DNA of 64,000 nucleotides from Treponema sp. (GCA_024402635.1 JAKSTJ010000002.1:28415-92414), one strand, 5' to 3'; counted from the stretch's first letter, positions 52,355-61,581 are shown. Numbers and translations: made by a program. Notes: generated by a model not told the origin, from the letters alone.

Positions 52355-54103
52355 ATGAACAAACGCGCACGTTTTGTGATTCTTCTTGCTGTTCTTGCTA
52401 TTTGTTTCCTGTTCCTCTGGCCATCTATTAAATGGTACGGAAATACTCCAAAGGAAGTTCAGACACTTGCTTTGGGTTCAACAGAAAATATCAAGGACTA
52501 TGCTACTGCACAGGCAGCAGAAGATGTTCGAACAATTAAAGCTTTGGCATTAAAAGATTCAAATGCAAAACTTGATGAATCTTATGCATGGTTAGAAAAA
52601 GCTGCTGCAAAGAAGTATAAGAGTGTAAAAGCTCAGGTTCCAGCTGAAATGACAGTTTCTGCTGTTCTTGCTGCATATGATAGTGAAGGTGAATTCCTTG
52701 AAGAAATTCAGGCTCGTTACCGCGATCAGATTCTTGATGCAAAAAAAAGCTATGAAAATTCTGTAAAACTTGGTCTTGACCTTTCTGGTGGTATGAACAT
52801 TATCGTTCGTGCTGATCTGGATGCAGCTGTTGCTTCTCAGGGTGATTCAGTTCAGACAACTGACATTGAAGCATTTAAGAAAGAAGCAATGGAAAATGCT
52901 ATTGAAAACTTATCAAGCAGAATCGACCGTTTTGGTCTTACATCTCCTGTAATTCGTCAGCAGGGTGATGATAGAATTTATATCGAAATTCCTGGTGCTG
53001 CTCAGACAGATGCAATTAATACTTTAATTATGGGTAAAGGTATCTTAAACTTCCGTCTTACAGATATGGAAGCTACTGATGCTTTCAGATTGTATTATGC
53101 ACAGCATCCAGCAACAACTTTCAATGCAATCGGAGAATTGATGGATCCTTCTATTATTCCTGATGATTGTGAAGTTTTTGGTGTATATGAAAAAGATTCT
53201 TATGGTATTGATGAAAGAAAAGACTGGCTTGTTGTAAAGAAAGAAGTTGCTCTTGATGGTAAACACGTACAGTCTGCTGAAGTAAGACCAGATCAGTATA
53301 CTGGTCAGCTTCAGGTTTGTTTCAATCTTGATGCTGAAGGAACTACAATTTTTGGTGAATTTACAACTGCTCATCAGAAAGAATTTATGGCAATTGTAAG
53401 TGATAACAAAGTTAAATCTAATGCTCAGATTAATGATGCAATCACAACAGGAAGCGTTTCTTTAACAGGTGCTTTCTCTAGTGATGAAGCAAATAATATT
53501 AAGAAAGTATTACAGACTGCATGGTTAAATGTTCCTCTTGAAGTTGAAAGCCAGCAGGTAATTGGTGCATCTCTTGGAGCTGTAGCAATTAGACAGGGTA
53601 TTCTTGCTATTATTCTTGGTATCAGTCTTATTCTTGTATTCATGCTTTTGTTCTACAAACGTTCAGGTATTAATGCAATTGTTGCACAGGTTTTGAACCT
53701 TTATATTATGTTCTCTGTTCTTTCTGCATTAAATCTTACACTTACACTTTCAAGTATTGCCGGTATGATTCTTACAATTGGTATGGCCGTTGATGCTAAC
53801 GTATTGGTATTTGAAAGAATTAAAGAAGAATTAAGATCTGGAAAGAGTCGTGCTGCTGCAGTTTCAATCGGTTTTGATAATGCATTCTGGGCAATTATGG
53901 ACTCTAACATTACAACATTTATTGCTGCAATCTTCCTTTCAGTTTTAGGAACAGGTTCTGTACAGGGATTCGCTGTATCATTAGCAATTGGTGTATGTTC
54001 ATCTGTATTCACAGCATTGTTCGTTTCTAGATTAATGTTTGACTTTGAAACTGATGTATTCCACGCTAAAAAAGTAAGTATTGGTTGGGGGATTAAACAA
54101 TGA
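52355..54103 (+). CDS. secD: Protein translocase subunit SecD
   Basis: A 582-residue inner-membrane protein of the SecDF complex, which uses the proton gradient to pull exported proteins into the periplasm. An N-terminal helix is followed by a large periplasmic region (LGLDLSGGMNIIVRADLDAA, ENLSSRIDRFGLTSPVIRQQGDDRIYIEIPG), and five C-terminal helices carry the family motif TIGMAVDANVLVFERIKEELRSGKS. GGAG is the ribosome binding site. secF overlaps its stop by four bases (ATGA). The N-terminal Ala/Lys-rich segment at residues 45-130 is unusually long. Confidence 0.96.
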   Translation: MNKRARFVILLAVLAICFLFLWPSIKWYGNTPKEVQTLALGSTENIKDYATAQAAEDVRTIKALALKDSNAKLDESYAWLEKAAAKKYKSVKAQVPAEMTVSAVLAAYDSEGEFLEEIQARYRDQILDAKKSYENSVKLGLDLSGGMNIIVRADLDAAVASQGDSVQTTDIEAFKKEAMENAIENLSSRIDRFGLTSPVIRQQGDDRIYIEIPGAAQTDAINTLIMGKGILNFRLTDMEATDAFRLYYAQHPATTFNAIGELMDPSIIPDDCEVFGVYEKDSYGIDERKDWLVVKKEVALDGKHVQSAEVRPDQYTGQLQVCFNLDAEGTTIFGEFTTAHQKEFMAIVSDNKVKSNAQINDAITTGSVSLTGAFSSDEANNIKKVLQTAWLNVPLEVESQQVIGASLGAVAIRQGILAIILGISLILVFMLLFYKRSGINAIVAQVLNLYIMFSVLSALNLTLTLSSIAGMILTIGMAVDANVLVFERIKEELRSGKSRAAAVSIGFDNAFWAIMDSNITTFIAAIFLSVLGTGSVQGFAVSLAIGVCSSVFTALFVSRLMFDFETDVFHAKKVSIGWGIKQ

Positions 54104-55311
54104 AAAAGATTGTAAACTTTAATAAAGGCTTTATTCCTTGTACAATCATCAGTGCACTTGTTATTGTTGCAGGTATTGTTGGTTTCTTTGTAAAAGGTGT
54201 TAATTTAGGTCTTGATTATAAACCAGGTCTTATTGAAGAAGTTCGTGTTGCAAATCCTGTAGCTGAAATCACATATGCTGGTTCTGCTAAAATGGCTGTA
54301 GAATTATCTGGCGGTCAGATGGATGTTATTATTAGTGGTGTTGGTGCTACAAATGAAACACGTTCTTTCAATTTCCTTGAATATACAACTGTTGATTCTT
54401 TAGCTGCTGAAGTTAATAAAATTGAAGATGTTACAATGACTGTTAAGAATGGATCTTATGCTACAACAAGTCTTTTCTTAAACTCAATTGCAACAACTCA
54501 GCTTACAACAAGCCCATTGTATATTTATCCGGCTGGAACATCATCTGTTTCAATCGATGATTTAAGAAAATCACTTGGTGAAAACGGAATTGATATTAAA
54601 CAGTTAGGAAATGGTGATTCTGCTTCTTATCAGATTCGTATGGGTGTAACTGCTGATGCTGCACAGGAATCATTACAGGATTCTGTAAATACAAAATTGT
54701 ATAACGCATTCGGTAAAGAAAATGTTGCTGTTGTAAAAACTGACTTCATTGGTTCAAGTATGTCTAATTCAACAACAATTAAATCAATTATCATGTTTGC
54801 ATGTGTAATTCTTTTAATCTTTATTTATGCTGCAATTCGTTTCCATTGGGACTTTGCTCTTGGTTCTGTTATTGCTTTGTTACATGATACTTTAATCATG
54901 TTCACATTCATTATCTGGACTCAGATGGAATTCTCAACAACTGTATTAGCTGCTGTTCTTACAATTGTTGGTTACTCAATTAACGCAACTGTAGTTATTT
55001 TGGACCGTATCCGTTACAACCTTAAATACATGACAGAAGCAAAAACATTTAAGGAAATCTTAAATAAATCTTTGTCTGATACATTAGTTCGTTCTATTCT
55101 TACAACAGTTACAACATTGTTTGCTGTAATTTCATTGTATGTATTTACAACTGGTTCAATCAAAGATTTCGCTTTAGCATTGATTGTAGGTTTGATTAGT
55201 GGTATGTACTCTTCAATCTTTATTTCAAGTGCATTTATTGCTGCTTGTCGTAAAAACTGGAGACCTGAATACGGTGTACATCACTCACTTAAAACAGTTA
55301 AATCAGAATAA
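54100..55311 (+). CDS. secF: Protein translocase subunit SecF
   Basis: A 403-residue partner of SecD with an N-terminal helix (CTIISALVIVAGIVGFFVKGVNLGLDYKPG), a periplasmic domain and five helices with the conserved IVGYSINATVVILDRIRYNLKYM and SLSDTLVRSILTTVTTLFAVISLYVF. Translation is coupled to secD by the ATGA overlap. The periplasmic domain is about 100 residues larger than in E. coli SecF (323 residues). A strong terminator follows at 55333-55366. Confidence 0.96.
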   Translation: MKKIVNFNKGFIPCTIISALVIVAGIVGFFVKGVNLGLDYKPGLIEEVRVANPVAEITYAGSAKMAVELSGGQMDVIISGVGATNETRSFNFLEYTTVDSLAAEVNKIEDVTMTVKNGSYATTSLFLNSIATTQLTTSPLYIYPAGTSSVSIDDLRKSLGENGIDIKQLGNGDSASYQIRMGVTADAAQESLQDSVNTKLYNAFGKENVAVVKTDFIGSSMSNSTTIKSIIMFACVILLIFIYAAIRFHWDFALGSVIALLHDTLIMFTFIIWTQMEFSTTVLAAVLTIVGYSINATVVILDRIRYNLKYMTEAKTFKEILNKSLSDTLVRSILTTVTTLFAVISLYVFTTGSIKDFALALIVGLISGMYSSIFISSAFIAACRKNWRPEYGVHHSLKTVKSE

Positions 55312-55332
55312 ACAATTCATATATTAATATAG

Positions 55333-55366
55333 AGGTGTTCTTCAATTGAAGGACACCTTTTTTTTT
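55333..55366 (+). terminator. Terminator of yajC-secD-secF, overlapping the ispH promoter
   Basis: AGGTGTTCTTC and GAAGGACACCT pair with one mismatch around a four-base loop and run into nine T residues, 22 bp after secF. The ispH -35 box (55346-55351) lies inside its right half. Confidence 0.92.
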
Positions 55367-55374
55367 GTTAAATT
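55346..55374 (+). promoter_or_regulatory. ispH promoter embedded in the secF terminator, leaderless configuration
   Basis: TTGAAG (-35), 17-bp spacer that includes the terminator T-tract, TAAATT (-10), seven bases, ATG. No ribosome binding site is present. Confidence 0.6.
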
Positions 55375-55381
55375 ATTATTT

Positions 55382-56239
55382 ATGGAAATTAAGAAAGCTT
55401 CTGTTTTAGGATTTTGTTTTGGAGTAAGAAGAGCTGTTGAAATAGCAGAACAGGCTCTGGAAAATACTGATAATAAAAAAGTTTATTCTTTAGGTCCCTT
55501 AATTCATAATGAAACTGTCCTGAAAAAATTAAACTCTAAAGGTTTAGAAATTCTAGATGAGAATAAAATAAATGATATTGAAGAAAAAAGTGTTGTAATT
55601 ATAAGGGCTCATGGAGTTAGTCCTGAGGTTATTAATAAATTAAGATCAAAAGATTGTACTGTTATTGATGCAACTTGTCCTAGAGTTAAAGCAAGTCAAA
55701 AAATGGTTCAACAATATACTTCAAATAATGATTATGTAATCTTAACTGGAGATCGTAATCACGGAGAAGTAATTGGAATTGCTGGTTATGCAGGAAAGAA
55801 TTTTATTCAAATTCAAGATAAATCAGAAGCCGAAAAGATTCAGATTGAGAATTCGGAAAAAATAAATATAAATCTTTTAAGCCAGACAACCTATTCAATG
55901 ACAGAATTTGAACAAATAAGAAATATTATTACTGCAAAGTTTAAAAATGTAAATGTAATGAATACAATTTGTCCTGCTACAAAAGAACGTCAGGATGCAT
56001 TGCTTGATTTATGTAATGAAGTTGATGGAATTATTGTAATTGGCGGAAAAAACTCAGCTAATACAAAACGACTTTATCAAAGAGCAATGGAAAATTGTAG
56101 AAAAGCAGTTCACATTGAGTCAGCAGAAGAGATTCCAAAAGATTTTTATTTATTAAGAAAAGTTGGAATTACTGCCGGTGCCAGTACACCAGATGAAATA
56201 ATTGATGATGTTTGTAAGAGTTTATTAAATCTCAGTTAA
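55382..56239 (+). CDS. ispH: 4-hydroxy-3-methylbut-2-enyl diphosphate reductase
   Basis: A 285-residue iron-sulfur enzyme, last step of the MEP isoprenoid pathway, making IPP and DMAPP. The three cluster cysteines are in VLGFCFGVRRAVE, VIDATCPRVKASQ and NTICPATKERQDAL; further family motifs are IRAHGVSP, LTGDRNHGEVIGI and TAGASTPDEII. I start at the ATG at 55382, since the reading frame upstream runs back through the terminator hairpin of secF and cannot be coding. The short length and the N-terminus (MEIKKASVLGFCFG) fit the family exactly. Confidence 0.95.
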   Translation: MEIKKASVLGFCFGVRRAVEIAEQALENTDNKKVYSLGPLIHNETVLKKLNSKGLEILDENKINDIEEKSVVIIRAHGVSPEVINKLRSKDCTVIDATCPRVKASQKMVQQYTSNNDYVILTGDRNHGEVIGIAGYAGKNFIQIQDKSEAEKIQIENSEKININLLSQTTYSMTEFEQIRNIITAKFKNVNVMNTICPATKERQDALLDLCNEVDGIIVIGGKNSANTKRLYQRAMENCRKAVHIESAEEIPKDFYLLRKVGITAGASTPDEIIDDVCKSLLNLS

Positions 56240-56247
56240 TCCTTATG

Positions 56248-56276
56248 TTGAAAAAGCTATAAACATCTTATATAAT
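56248..56276 (+). promoter_or_regulatory. ndk promoter, near-consensus, leaderless or nearly so
   Basis: TTGAAA (-35), 17-bp spacer, perfect TATAAT (-10), nine bases, ATG. The expected leader is zero to three bases. This is the strongest promoter in the window by consensus. Confidence 0.78.
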
Positions 56277-56285
56277 TATAAAACT

Positions 56286-56729
56286 ATGAGTAGATGTTTT
56301 GCAATGTTAAAACCAGGTGTAGTAAATCGTCGCCTGGTAGGTGAAGTTATTGAACGCCTTGAAAAAAAAGGTATCAAATTGGTTGGTTTGAAAATGATGC
56401 ATGTTTCGCAGGAATTAGCTGCTAAGCATTATGCTGAACATGAAGGAAAACCTTTTTATGGCGAATTAGTAAGTTATATTACTTCTGGCCCTGTAATCGC
56501 AATGGTTCTTCAGGCAGATGATTGTGTAACTTTAGTAAGAAAACTTGTTGGTTCTACAAAACCTTCAGAAGCACAGCCAGGAACAATTCGTGGAGATTAC
56601 TGTTCTCATGTATCACATAATATTATTCATGCTTCAGACAGTGATGAAAGTGCAGAAAGAGAAGTAAATCTTTGGTTCACAGAAAACGAAATTTTTGACT
56701 GGGATGATACTTGTAAAATCTGGTATTAA
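56286..56729 (+). CDS. ndk: Nucleoside diphosphate kinase
   Basis: A 147-residue NDK that transfers the gamma phosphate from ATP to other NDPs. The N-terminal FAMLKPGVVNRRLVGEVIERLEKKGIKLVGLKMM, the QPGTIRGDY motif and the catalytic His in SHNIIHASDSDESAEREV are all present (usual form NIIHGSDS). It probably leads a unit with gpsA and ffh (41 and 11 bp gaps). There is no ribosome binding site; the near-consensus promoter ends nine bases before the ATG. Confidence 0.97.
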   Translation: MSRCFAMLKPGVVNRRLVGEVIERLEKKGIKLVGLKMMHVSQELAAKHYAEHEGKPFYGELVSYITSGPVIAMVLQADDCVTLVRKLVGSTKPSEAQPGTIRGDYCSHVSHNIIHASDSDESAEREVNLWFTENEIFDWDDTCKIWY

Positions 56730-56769
56730 ATTAGATTAAGAGAGAGTATTTTGTTTTTGGAGAATCAAA

Positions 56770-57831
56770 ATGGAAAGTAAAACTGTAGGTGTTATTGGTG
56801 GTGGAGCTTGGGGAACAGGTCTTGCACAGGCAATAGCACGTGGTGGTCATAAAGTTCAAATCTGGGCTTTGGAAGATGATGTAGTTGACTCTATAAATAA
56901 TGAAAATGAAAATAAGCGTTTTCTTCCTGGTTATAAATTATCACCATTAATTTCTTGTTCAAAAAATATAACTGAAGTTGCAGCAGATAAAGAATTTCTT
57001 ATTATTGCTTCTCCCTCTCTCTATCTTTCCAGTACTCTGGCAAAAATAACAGATGTACCAAACATTAAAGATGGCAGTACAATAATTGCTGCCTTAACAA
57101 AAGGATTTGTTCCTTCTGAAAATGGACCTAAACTGGTTCTTGAAACAATAGAAGAATCTTTGCCAGAAGTTTACAAAGGTTGTACTGTTTATGTGGCAGG
57201 TCCTTCTCATGCAGAAGAAGTTGCAATGGGTAAACTTACAGGTTTAGTTGCCGCTTCTTTAAATCCAAGAAATTCCATTAGAGTTCGTGAACTTTTAAGA
57301 GTTCCAGGATTAATGGTTTATTCTAGTTTTGATATTGTTGGTGTACAGATTTGTGCTGCTGCAAAAAATGTTGTTGCTGTTGTTTACGGTGCGTTAGATG
57401 CAATTGCAGAAACTTCTGATGTTTTTGGTGATAATACAGAAAGTTTTCTTATGGCAGCCGGATTAAATGAAATTCAGACACTTGGTTTTGCAATGGGTGC
57501 AACTCATGCAGAAACTTTTACATCTATTTCCGGAGTTGGAGATTTAGATGTTACATGTAAAAGTAAATATGGAAGAAACCGTCGTTTTGGTCAGGATATG
57601 ATTAAAACTGACATGCTTTCAAAATTTACTGATATTGATGATTTGATTAAAAACGTAGGAAAAATCGGATATTTACCAGAAGGTGCAATAGCCTGTAAAT
57701 ATATTCACGAAATTTCCCTTAAAAAAGACATTAAACTTACAATGTGCGATGGTCTTTATAGAATATTAAATAAAGAAATTACTCCTGCTGATTTTATGAA
57801 TGAACTTTTGCAGGTTACAACAAATAAATAG
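56770..57831 (+). CDS. gpsA: Glycerol-3-phosphate dehydrogenase [NAD(P)+]
   Basis: A 353-residue enzyme that reduces dihydroxyacetone phosphate to sn-glycerol 3-phosphate for phospholipid synthesis. The N-terminal Rossmann motif is GVIGGGAWGTGLAQAIARGGH; further motifs are VAGPSHAEEVAMG, the catalytic Lys in CAAAKNVVAVVYGALD, and SGVGDLDVTCKSKYGRNRRFG. GGAGA is the ribosome binding site. It lies between ndk and ffh. Confidence 0.96.
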   Translation: MESKTVGVIGGGAWGTGLAQAIARGGHKVQIWALEDDVVDSINNENENKRFLPGYKLSPLISCSKNITEVAADKEFLIIASPSLYLSSTLAKITDVPNIKDGSTIIAALTKGFVPSENGPKLVLETIEESLPEVYKGCTVYVAGPSHAEEVAMGKLTGLVAASLNPRNSIRVRELLRVPGLMVYSSFDIVGVQICAAAKNVVAVVYGALDAIAETSDVFGDNTESFLMAAGLNEIQTLGFAMGATHAETFTSISGVGDLDVTCKSKYGRNRRFGQDMIKTDMLSKFTDIDDLIKNVGKIGYLPEGAIACKYIHEISLKKDIKLTMCDGLYRILNKEITPADFMNELLQVTTNK

Positions 57832-57842
57832 AGGAAATATAA

Positions 57843-59282
57843 ATGCTTGAAAAACTGACTGGGGCTTTTAGCAATGTTATCCGCACTATCAGCGGAAAAT
57901 CAACAATTACAGAAAAAAACATTGAAGATACAGTAGAACAGATTAAAATGGCTTTACTTGAAGCCGATGTAAATGTTCGTGTTGTTAGACGTTTTGTTAA
58001 TTCTACTATTGAAGAAGCAAAAGGTGAAAAAGTTCTTAAATCAGTTAATCCAGGTCAGCAGTTTGTAAAAATTATTAATGACAAATTAACTGCAATGCTT
58101 GGAGATTCTAAGCAGGAATTAAAATTAAAAGGTCCTGATACACAGTCAGTTATCCTTATGCTTGGTTTACAGGGTGCCGGTAAAACAACTGCTGCTCATA
58201 AACTTGCGGCTCGTTTATTAAAAGAAGGAAGAAAACCTTTGCTTGTTGCCTGTGACTTGGTACGACCTGCCGCTGTTGAACAATTGTGTCAACTTGGTGA
58301 AAAAATTGGAGTTCCTGTTTATAAGGAAGATAATAAAGATGCTGTAAAAACTGCAAAAAATTCTATTTCTTATGCAAGAAAAAATCAGCATGATACAATT
58401 ATTATCGATACTGCCGGACGTCTTCAGATTGATGAAGAAATGATGGCTGAACTTGTAAAAATTAAGAAAGCAACTGATCCTGTGGAAGTTTTACTTGTTG
58501 CAGATTCCATGACAGGTCAGAATGCTGTTGATATAGCAAAATCTTTTGATGATCAGCTTGGTTTAACTGGTGTAATTCTTACAAAGTTTGACTCTGATGC
58601 TCGTGGTGGTGCGGCTTTATCATTAAAAACAATTACTGGAAAACCAATTTTATTTATTGGTACTGGTGAAAAAACTGAAGATTTTGAACCTTTCCATCCT
58701 GATAGAATTGCTTCCCGTATTCTTGGTATGGGTGATATTGTTTCTCTTGTTGAAAAAGCTCAGGAAACAGTTGATCAGGAAGCTGCAGCAAAATTACAGA
58801 AAAAATTACAGCGTAATGAATTTACATTGCAGGATATGCTTGAACAGTTCCAGTCTGTTAAAAAAATGGGTTCAATGCAGAAATTAATGGAAATGCTTCC
58901 AGGAATGAATGGTATAGATCCAAGTCAGATGGATTTAAGTTCATTAAAGAAAAACGAAGCAATTATTCAGTCAATGACTTTTAAAGAAAGATTGAATCAT
59001 CTTATCATTGGTCCAAGCAGAAGAAAAAGAATTGCAAAGGGTTCCGGAACTTCTGTTGCTGATGTAAATAAACTTTTAAAACAATTTGAAAAAACTAAGC
59101 TTATGATGAAAAAAGTTTCCCGAAATCGTGGAATGCAGGGAAAAATGATGAGTCAGCTTGGAATTGATCCTTCTGCAATGGGAGGAATGGGTGGTGGAAT
59201 GCCAGCCGGTCTTGATATGAATAGCTTGAAAGGTATGGATATGAAACAGCTTGCAGAAATGGCAAGACGTTTTAAACGATAG
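57843..59282 (+). CDS. ffh: Signal recognition particle protein Ffh
   Basis: A 479-residue SRP GTPase: N domain (residues 1-90), G domain with GLQGAGKTTAAHKLA (P-loop), DTAGRLQIDEEMMAEL, TKFDSDARGGAALS, and a Met-rich M domain (about 300-479) with SMTFKERLNHLIIGPSRRKRIAKGSG, the SRP-RNA-binding segment, ending in Gly/Met-rich sequence. It targets membrane proteins co-translationally. GAGGA lies before the ATG, 11 bp after gpsA. No SRP RNA gene was found nearby. Confidence 0.97.
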   Translation: MLEKLTGAFSNVIRTISGKSTITEKNIEDTVEQIKMALLEADVNVRVVRRFVNSTIEEAKGEKVLKSVNPGQQFVKIINDKLTAMLGDSKQELKLKGPDTQSVILMLGLQGAGKTTAAHKLAARLLKEGRKPLLVACDLVRPAAVEQLCQLGEKIGVPVYKEDNKDAVKTAKNSISYARKNQHDTIIIDTAGRLQIDEEMMAELVKIKKATDPVEVLLVADSMTGQNAVDIAKSFDDQLGLTGVILTKFDSDARGGAALSLKTITGKPILFIGTGEKTEDFEPFHPDRIASRILGMGDIVSLVEKAQETVDQEAAAKLQKKLQRNEFTLQDMLEQFQSVKKMGSMQKLMEMLPGMNGIDPSQMDLSSLKKNEAIIQSMTFKERLNHLIIGPSRRKRIAKGSGTSVADVNKLLKQFEKTKLMMKKVSRNRGMQGKMMSQLGIDPSAMGGMGGGMPAGLDMNSLKGMDMKQLAEMARRFKR

Positions 59283-59306
59283 TAATATCTGGAAAGTAAA
59301 GACGCT

Positions 59307-61487
59307 ATGGTTCAGGTTGATTTAACTCAAGATACATATTCTTCTTTTGGTAAAAATATTTCAGAAATTATTTTAAATTCAAAACGAAAATTATCTGAAG
59401 AAGAAAAAGAAATTCTTATTAAAAATAGAAATATTAATGATGATCCTTCCTGGGAAAATATTTATGTTTCTTCAGAGGAAGGGGCTTTTAATCCGGAATT
59501 AATTCAATCATGTAAATTTTCTGGAACAATTGTTTTTGGTGCTCTAAAAAAAGCAAAAATTACATTTAATGATTTACATCTTGATTGTGGAATTTACAAT
59601 TCCTATTTATGTGATGTTATTACCGGTGATTTTAATGTAATTTATAATGTTTCATATTTAAATAATTATCGTCTTGGTAACAGAGTAATTCTTTTTAATA
59701 TAAAAGAAATGTGCTGTACAAATCATTCAAAATTTGGAAATGGAATTCTTAAAGGTGGAGAACCGGAGGAACATCGGGTTTGGATTGGTGTTGCCAATGA
59801 AAATGATGGCCGTAGAGTTTTACCATTTGAATCAATGATTCCTGCAGATGCTTATTTATGGTCACATTACAGAGATGATGAAGAGTTACTTAATAGATTT
59901 GTAGAATTAACAGAATATGGTACATCAAAAGATTTAGATACAATTGGTTTTGTTGATGATGATTCTGTAATTAAGAATACTAATATTGTAAAAGATACAA
60001 AAGTTGGGAAATGTGCTTATATTAAAGGTGCATTAAAACTTAAAAATATTACAATTCTTTCTTCCGAAGAGGAAAAAACTCAGATTGGGGAAGGAGTTGA
60101 AATGGTAAATGGAATTCTTGGATATGGATGCCATGTTTTCTACCAGGCAATTGCAGTTAGATTTGTAATCGGAAGAAATTGTCAGGTTAAATATGGAGCC
60201 CGCCTGTTGAATTCTGTATTAGGTGATAATTCTACAGTTTCATGTTGTGAAATTTTAAATAATCTTATATATCCATTCCACGAACAGCATCACAATACTT
60301 CATTCCTGATTGCAACAACTGTTATGGGACAATCAAACATTGCTGCCGGTGCAACAATTGGAAGTAATCATAATTCAAGAAGTCCTGATGGTGAAATTTT
60401 TGCAAAGCGTGGATTTTGGCCAGGTCTTTGTTCTGATTTTAAACATAATTCAAGATTTGCCTCTTTTGATTTAATTTCAAAAGGCAGCTATCAATATGAA
60501 CTTGATATTCCTTATCCTTTTGCCTTGGTTTCTCCTGGACAGGGTGATAATCCAGCTATATCAATTATTCCAGCCTGGTGGTTCATGTATGACATGTTCG
60601 CCATTTCCAGAAATAAAAATAAGTTTATTAAGAGAGACCGTAGAAAAATAAAGGTTCAAAATATTGAAACCGATCCAATGGCTCCTGATACAATGCAGGA
60701 AATTTTAGTTGCTTTAGACAGGATTATTGGTTTAACTGCAGATTATTTACAGTCTATCGGTTTTGAACTGATGAAAGATATTACCGAAAGAAAAATTATT
60801 TATCAGATTGCAAAAGATTATCTCCATCAGCATCCGGATGCAGTTTTTGCTTTAATGGATAATCAGTGCCAGAAAAAATACGGAGCAGTTATTAATAAAC
60901 CTGTAAAAGCATATAAAACATATCGAAAGGTTGTAAAATACTATGCTGTTCGTTCCTTAATGGAATATTGTATTGGTGAAAAAGTTGATTCATTGAATTA
61001 TGAATTGATTGAAAAAATTAGAAAACTTCCTCTTTATACAGAATGGGAAAATGTTGGTGGACAGATAATACCTTCTGAAAGAATTCAGGAACTTTTTGGT
61101 CAGATAAAAAATGGTACAATAAATAATTGGGAAAGCGTGCATCAGTTTTATAACATGTGCCAGTGTTCTTATGAACAGTATAAAGTTAGACATGCTTTGT
61201 ATCTTCTGGAACAATTATATTCAAGGCCAATTGAACAGTTTTCAATGGATATTTATAGAAATGTTATTGAAGATGTTCGGGCTTATGCTTGTGATATTTA
61301 TAATGCGGCTTTAAAATCCAGGGAAAAAGATTATACAGATTATTTCAGAAATATGGTTTATAGAAATCAGAAGGAAATGGATTGTGTAATTGGTTCTTTA
61401 AATGAAAATTCTTTCTTGTTGCAGTTAAAAGAAGATACAAAGGAATTTATTTCCAGACTTCAGGTAATTTTTAAAGGCTTAATTTAA
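59307..61487 (+). CDS. DUF4954-type left-handed beta-helix protein
   Basis: A 726-residue protein. The first 470 residues contain hexapeptide-like parallel beta-helix repeats (VIKNTNIVKDTKVGKCAYIKG, IGEGVEMVNGILGYG, QVKYGARLLNSVLGDNSTVSCCEI, GQSNIAAGATIGSNHNSRSPDGE), similar to nucleotidyl- and acyltransferase helices. The last 250 residues are helical and unrelated. This layout matches the DUF4954 family of Bacteroidetes and spirochaetes, whose role is unknown; a sugar-nucleotide role has been suggested only by fold. It follows ffh by 24 bp and probably shares its transcript. Confidence 0.82.
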   Translation: MVQVDLTQDTYSSFGKNISEIILNSKRKLSEEEKEILIKNRNINDDPSWENIYVSSEEGAFNPELIQSCKFSGTIVFGALKKAKITFNDLHLDCGIYNSYLCDVITGDFNVIYNVSYLNNYRLGNRVILFNIKEMCCTNHSKFGNGILKGGEPEEHRVWIGVANENDGRRVLPFESMIPADAYLWSHYRDDEELLNRFVELTEYGTSKDLDTIGFVDDDSVIKNTNIVKDTKVGKCAYIKGALKLKNITILSSEEEKTQIGEGVEMVNGILGYGCHVFYQAIAVRFVIGRNCQVKYGARLLNSVLGDNSTVSCCEILNNLIYPFHEQHHNTSFLIATTVMGQSNIAAGATIGSNHNSRSPDGEIFAKRGFWPGLCSDFKHNSRFASFDLISKGSYQYELDIPYPFALVSPGQGDNPAISIIPAWWFMYDMFAISRNKNKFIKRDRRKIKVQNIETDPMAPDTMQEILVALDRIIGLTADYLQSIGFELMKDITERKIIYQIAKDYLHQHPDAVFALMDNQCQKKYGAVINKPVKAYKTYRKVVKYYAVRSLMEYCIGEKVDSLNYELIEKIRKLPLYTEWENVGGQIIPSERIQELFGQIKNGTINNWESVHQFYNMCQCSYEQYKVRHALYLLEQLYSRPIEQFSMDIYRNVIEDVRAYACDIYNAALKSREKDYTDYFRNMVYRNQKEMDCVIGSLNENSFLLQLKEDTKEFISRLQVIFKGLI

Positions 61488-61493
61488 CTTTAC

Positions 61494-61522
61494 TTGACTT
61501 TTAGAACAATTTGTTTTAATCT
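61494..61522 (+). promoter_or_regulatory. Promoter of the leuA attenuator
   Basis: TTGACT (-35), 17-bp spacer, TAATCT (-10), then eight bases to the leader peptide ATG. Transcription starts close to 61529, so the leader peptide is almost leaderless. Confidence 0.65.
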
Positions 61523-61530
61523 AAATTTAT

Positions 61531-61581
61531 ATGAAATATATGAACTTGCTACTACTATTATTACAGTTTTCTCGAAAATAA
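61531..61581 (+). CDS. leuL: Leucine leader peptide of leuA
   Basis: A 16-codon ORF, MKYMNLLLLLLQFSRK, with six consecutive leucine codons (TTG CTA CTA CTA TTA TTA) at 61546-61563. Its stop is 52 bases before the terminator stem begins. The three CTA codons in a row, a codon that is uncommon in neighbouring genes, are what one expects for a ribosome stall sensor of charged leucyl-tRNA. No ribosome binding site is present. It lies directly upstream of leuA, the first enzyme of leucine synthesis. Confidence 0.8.
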   Translation: MKYMNLLLLLLQFSRK

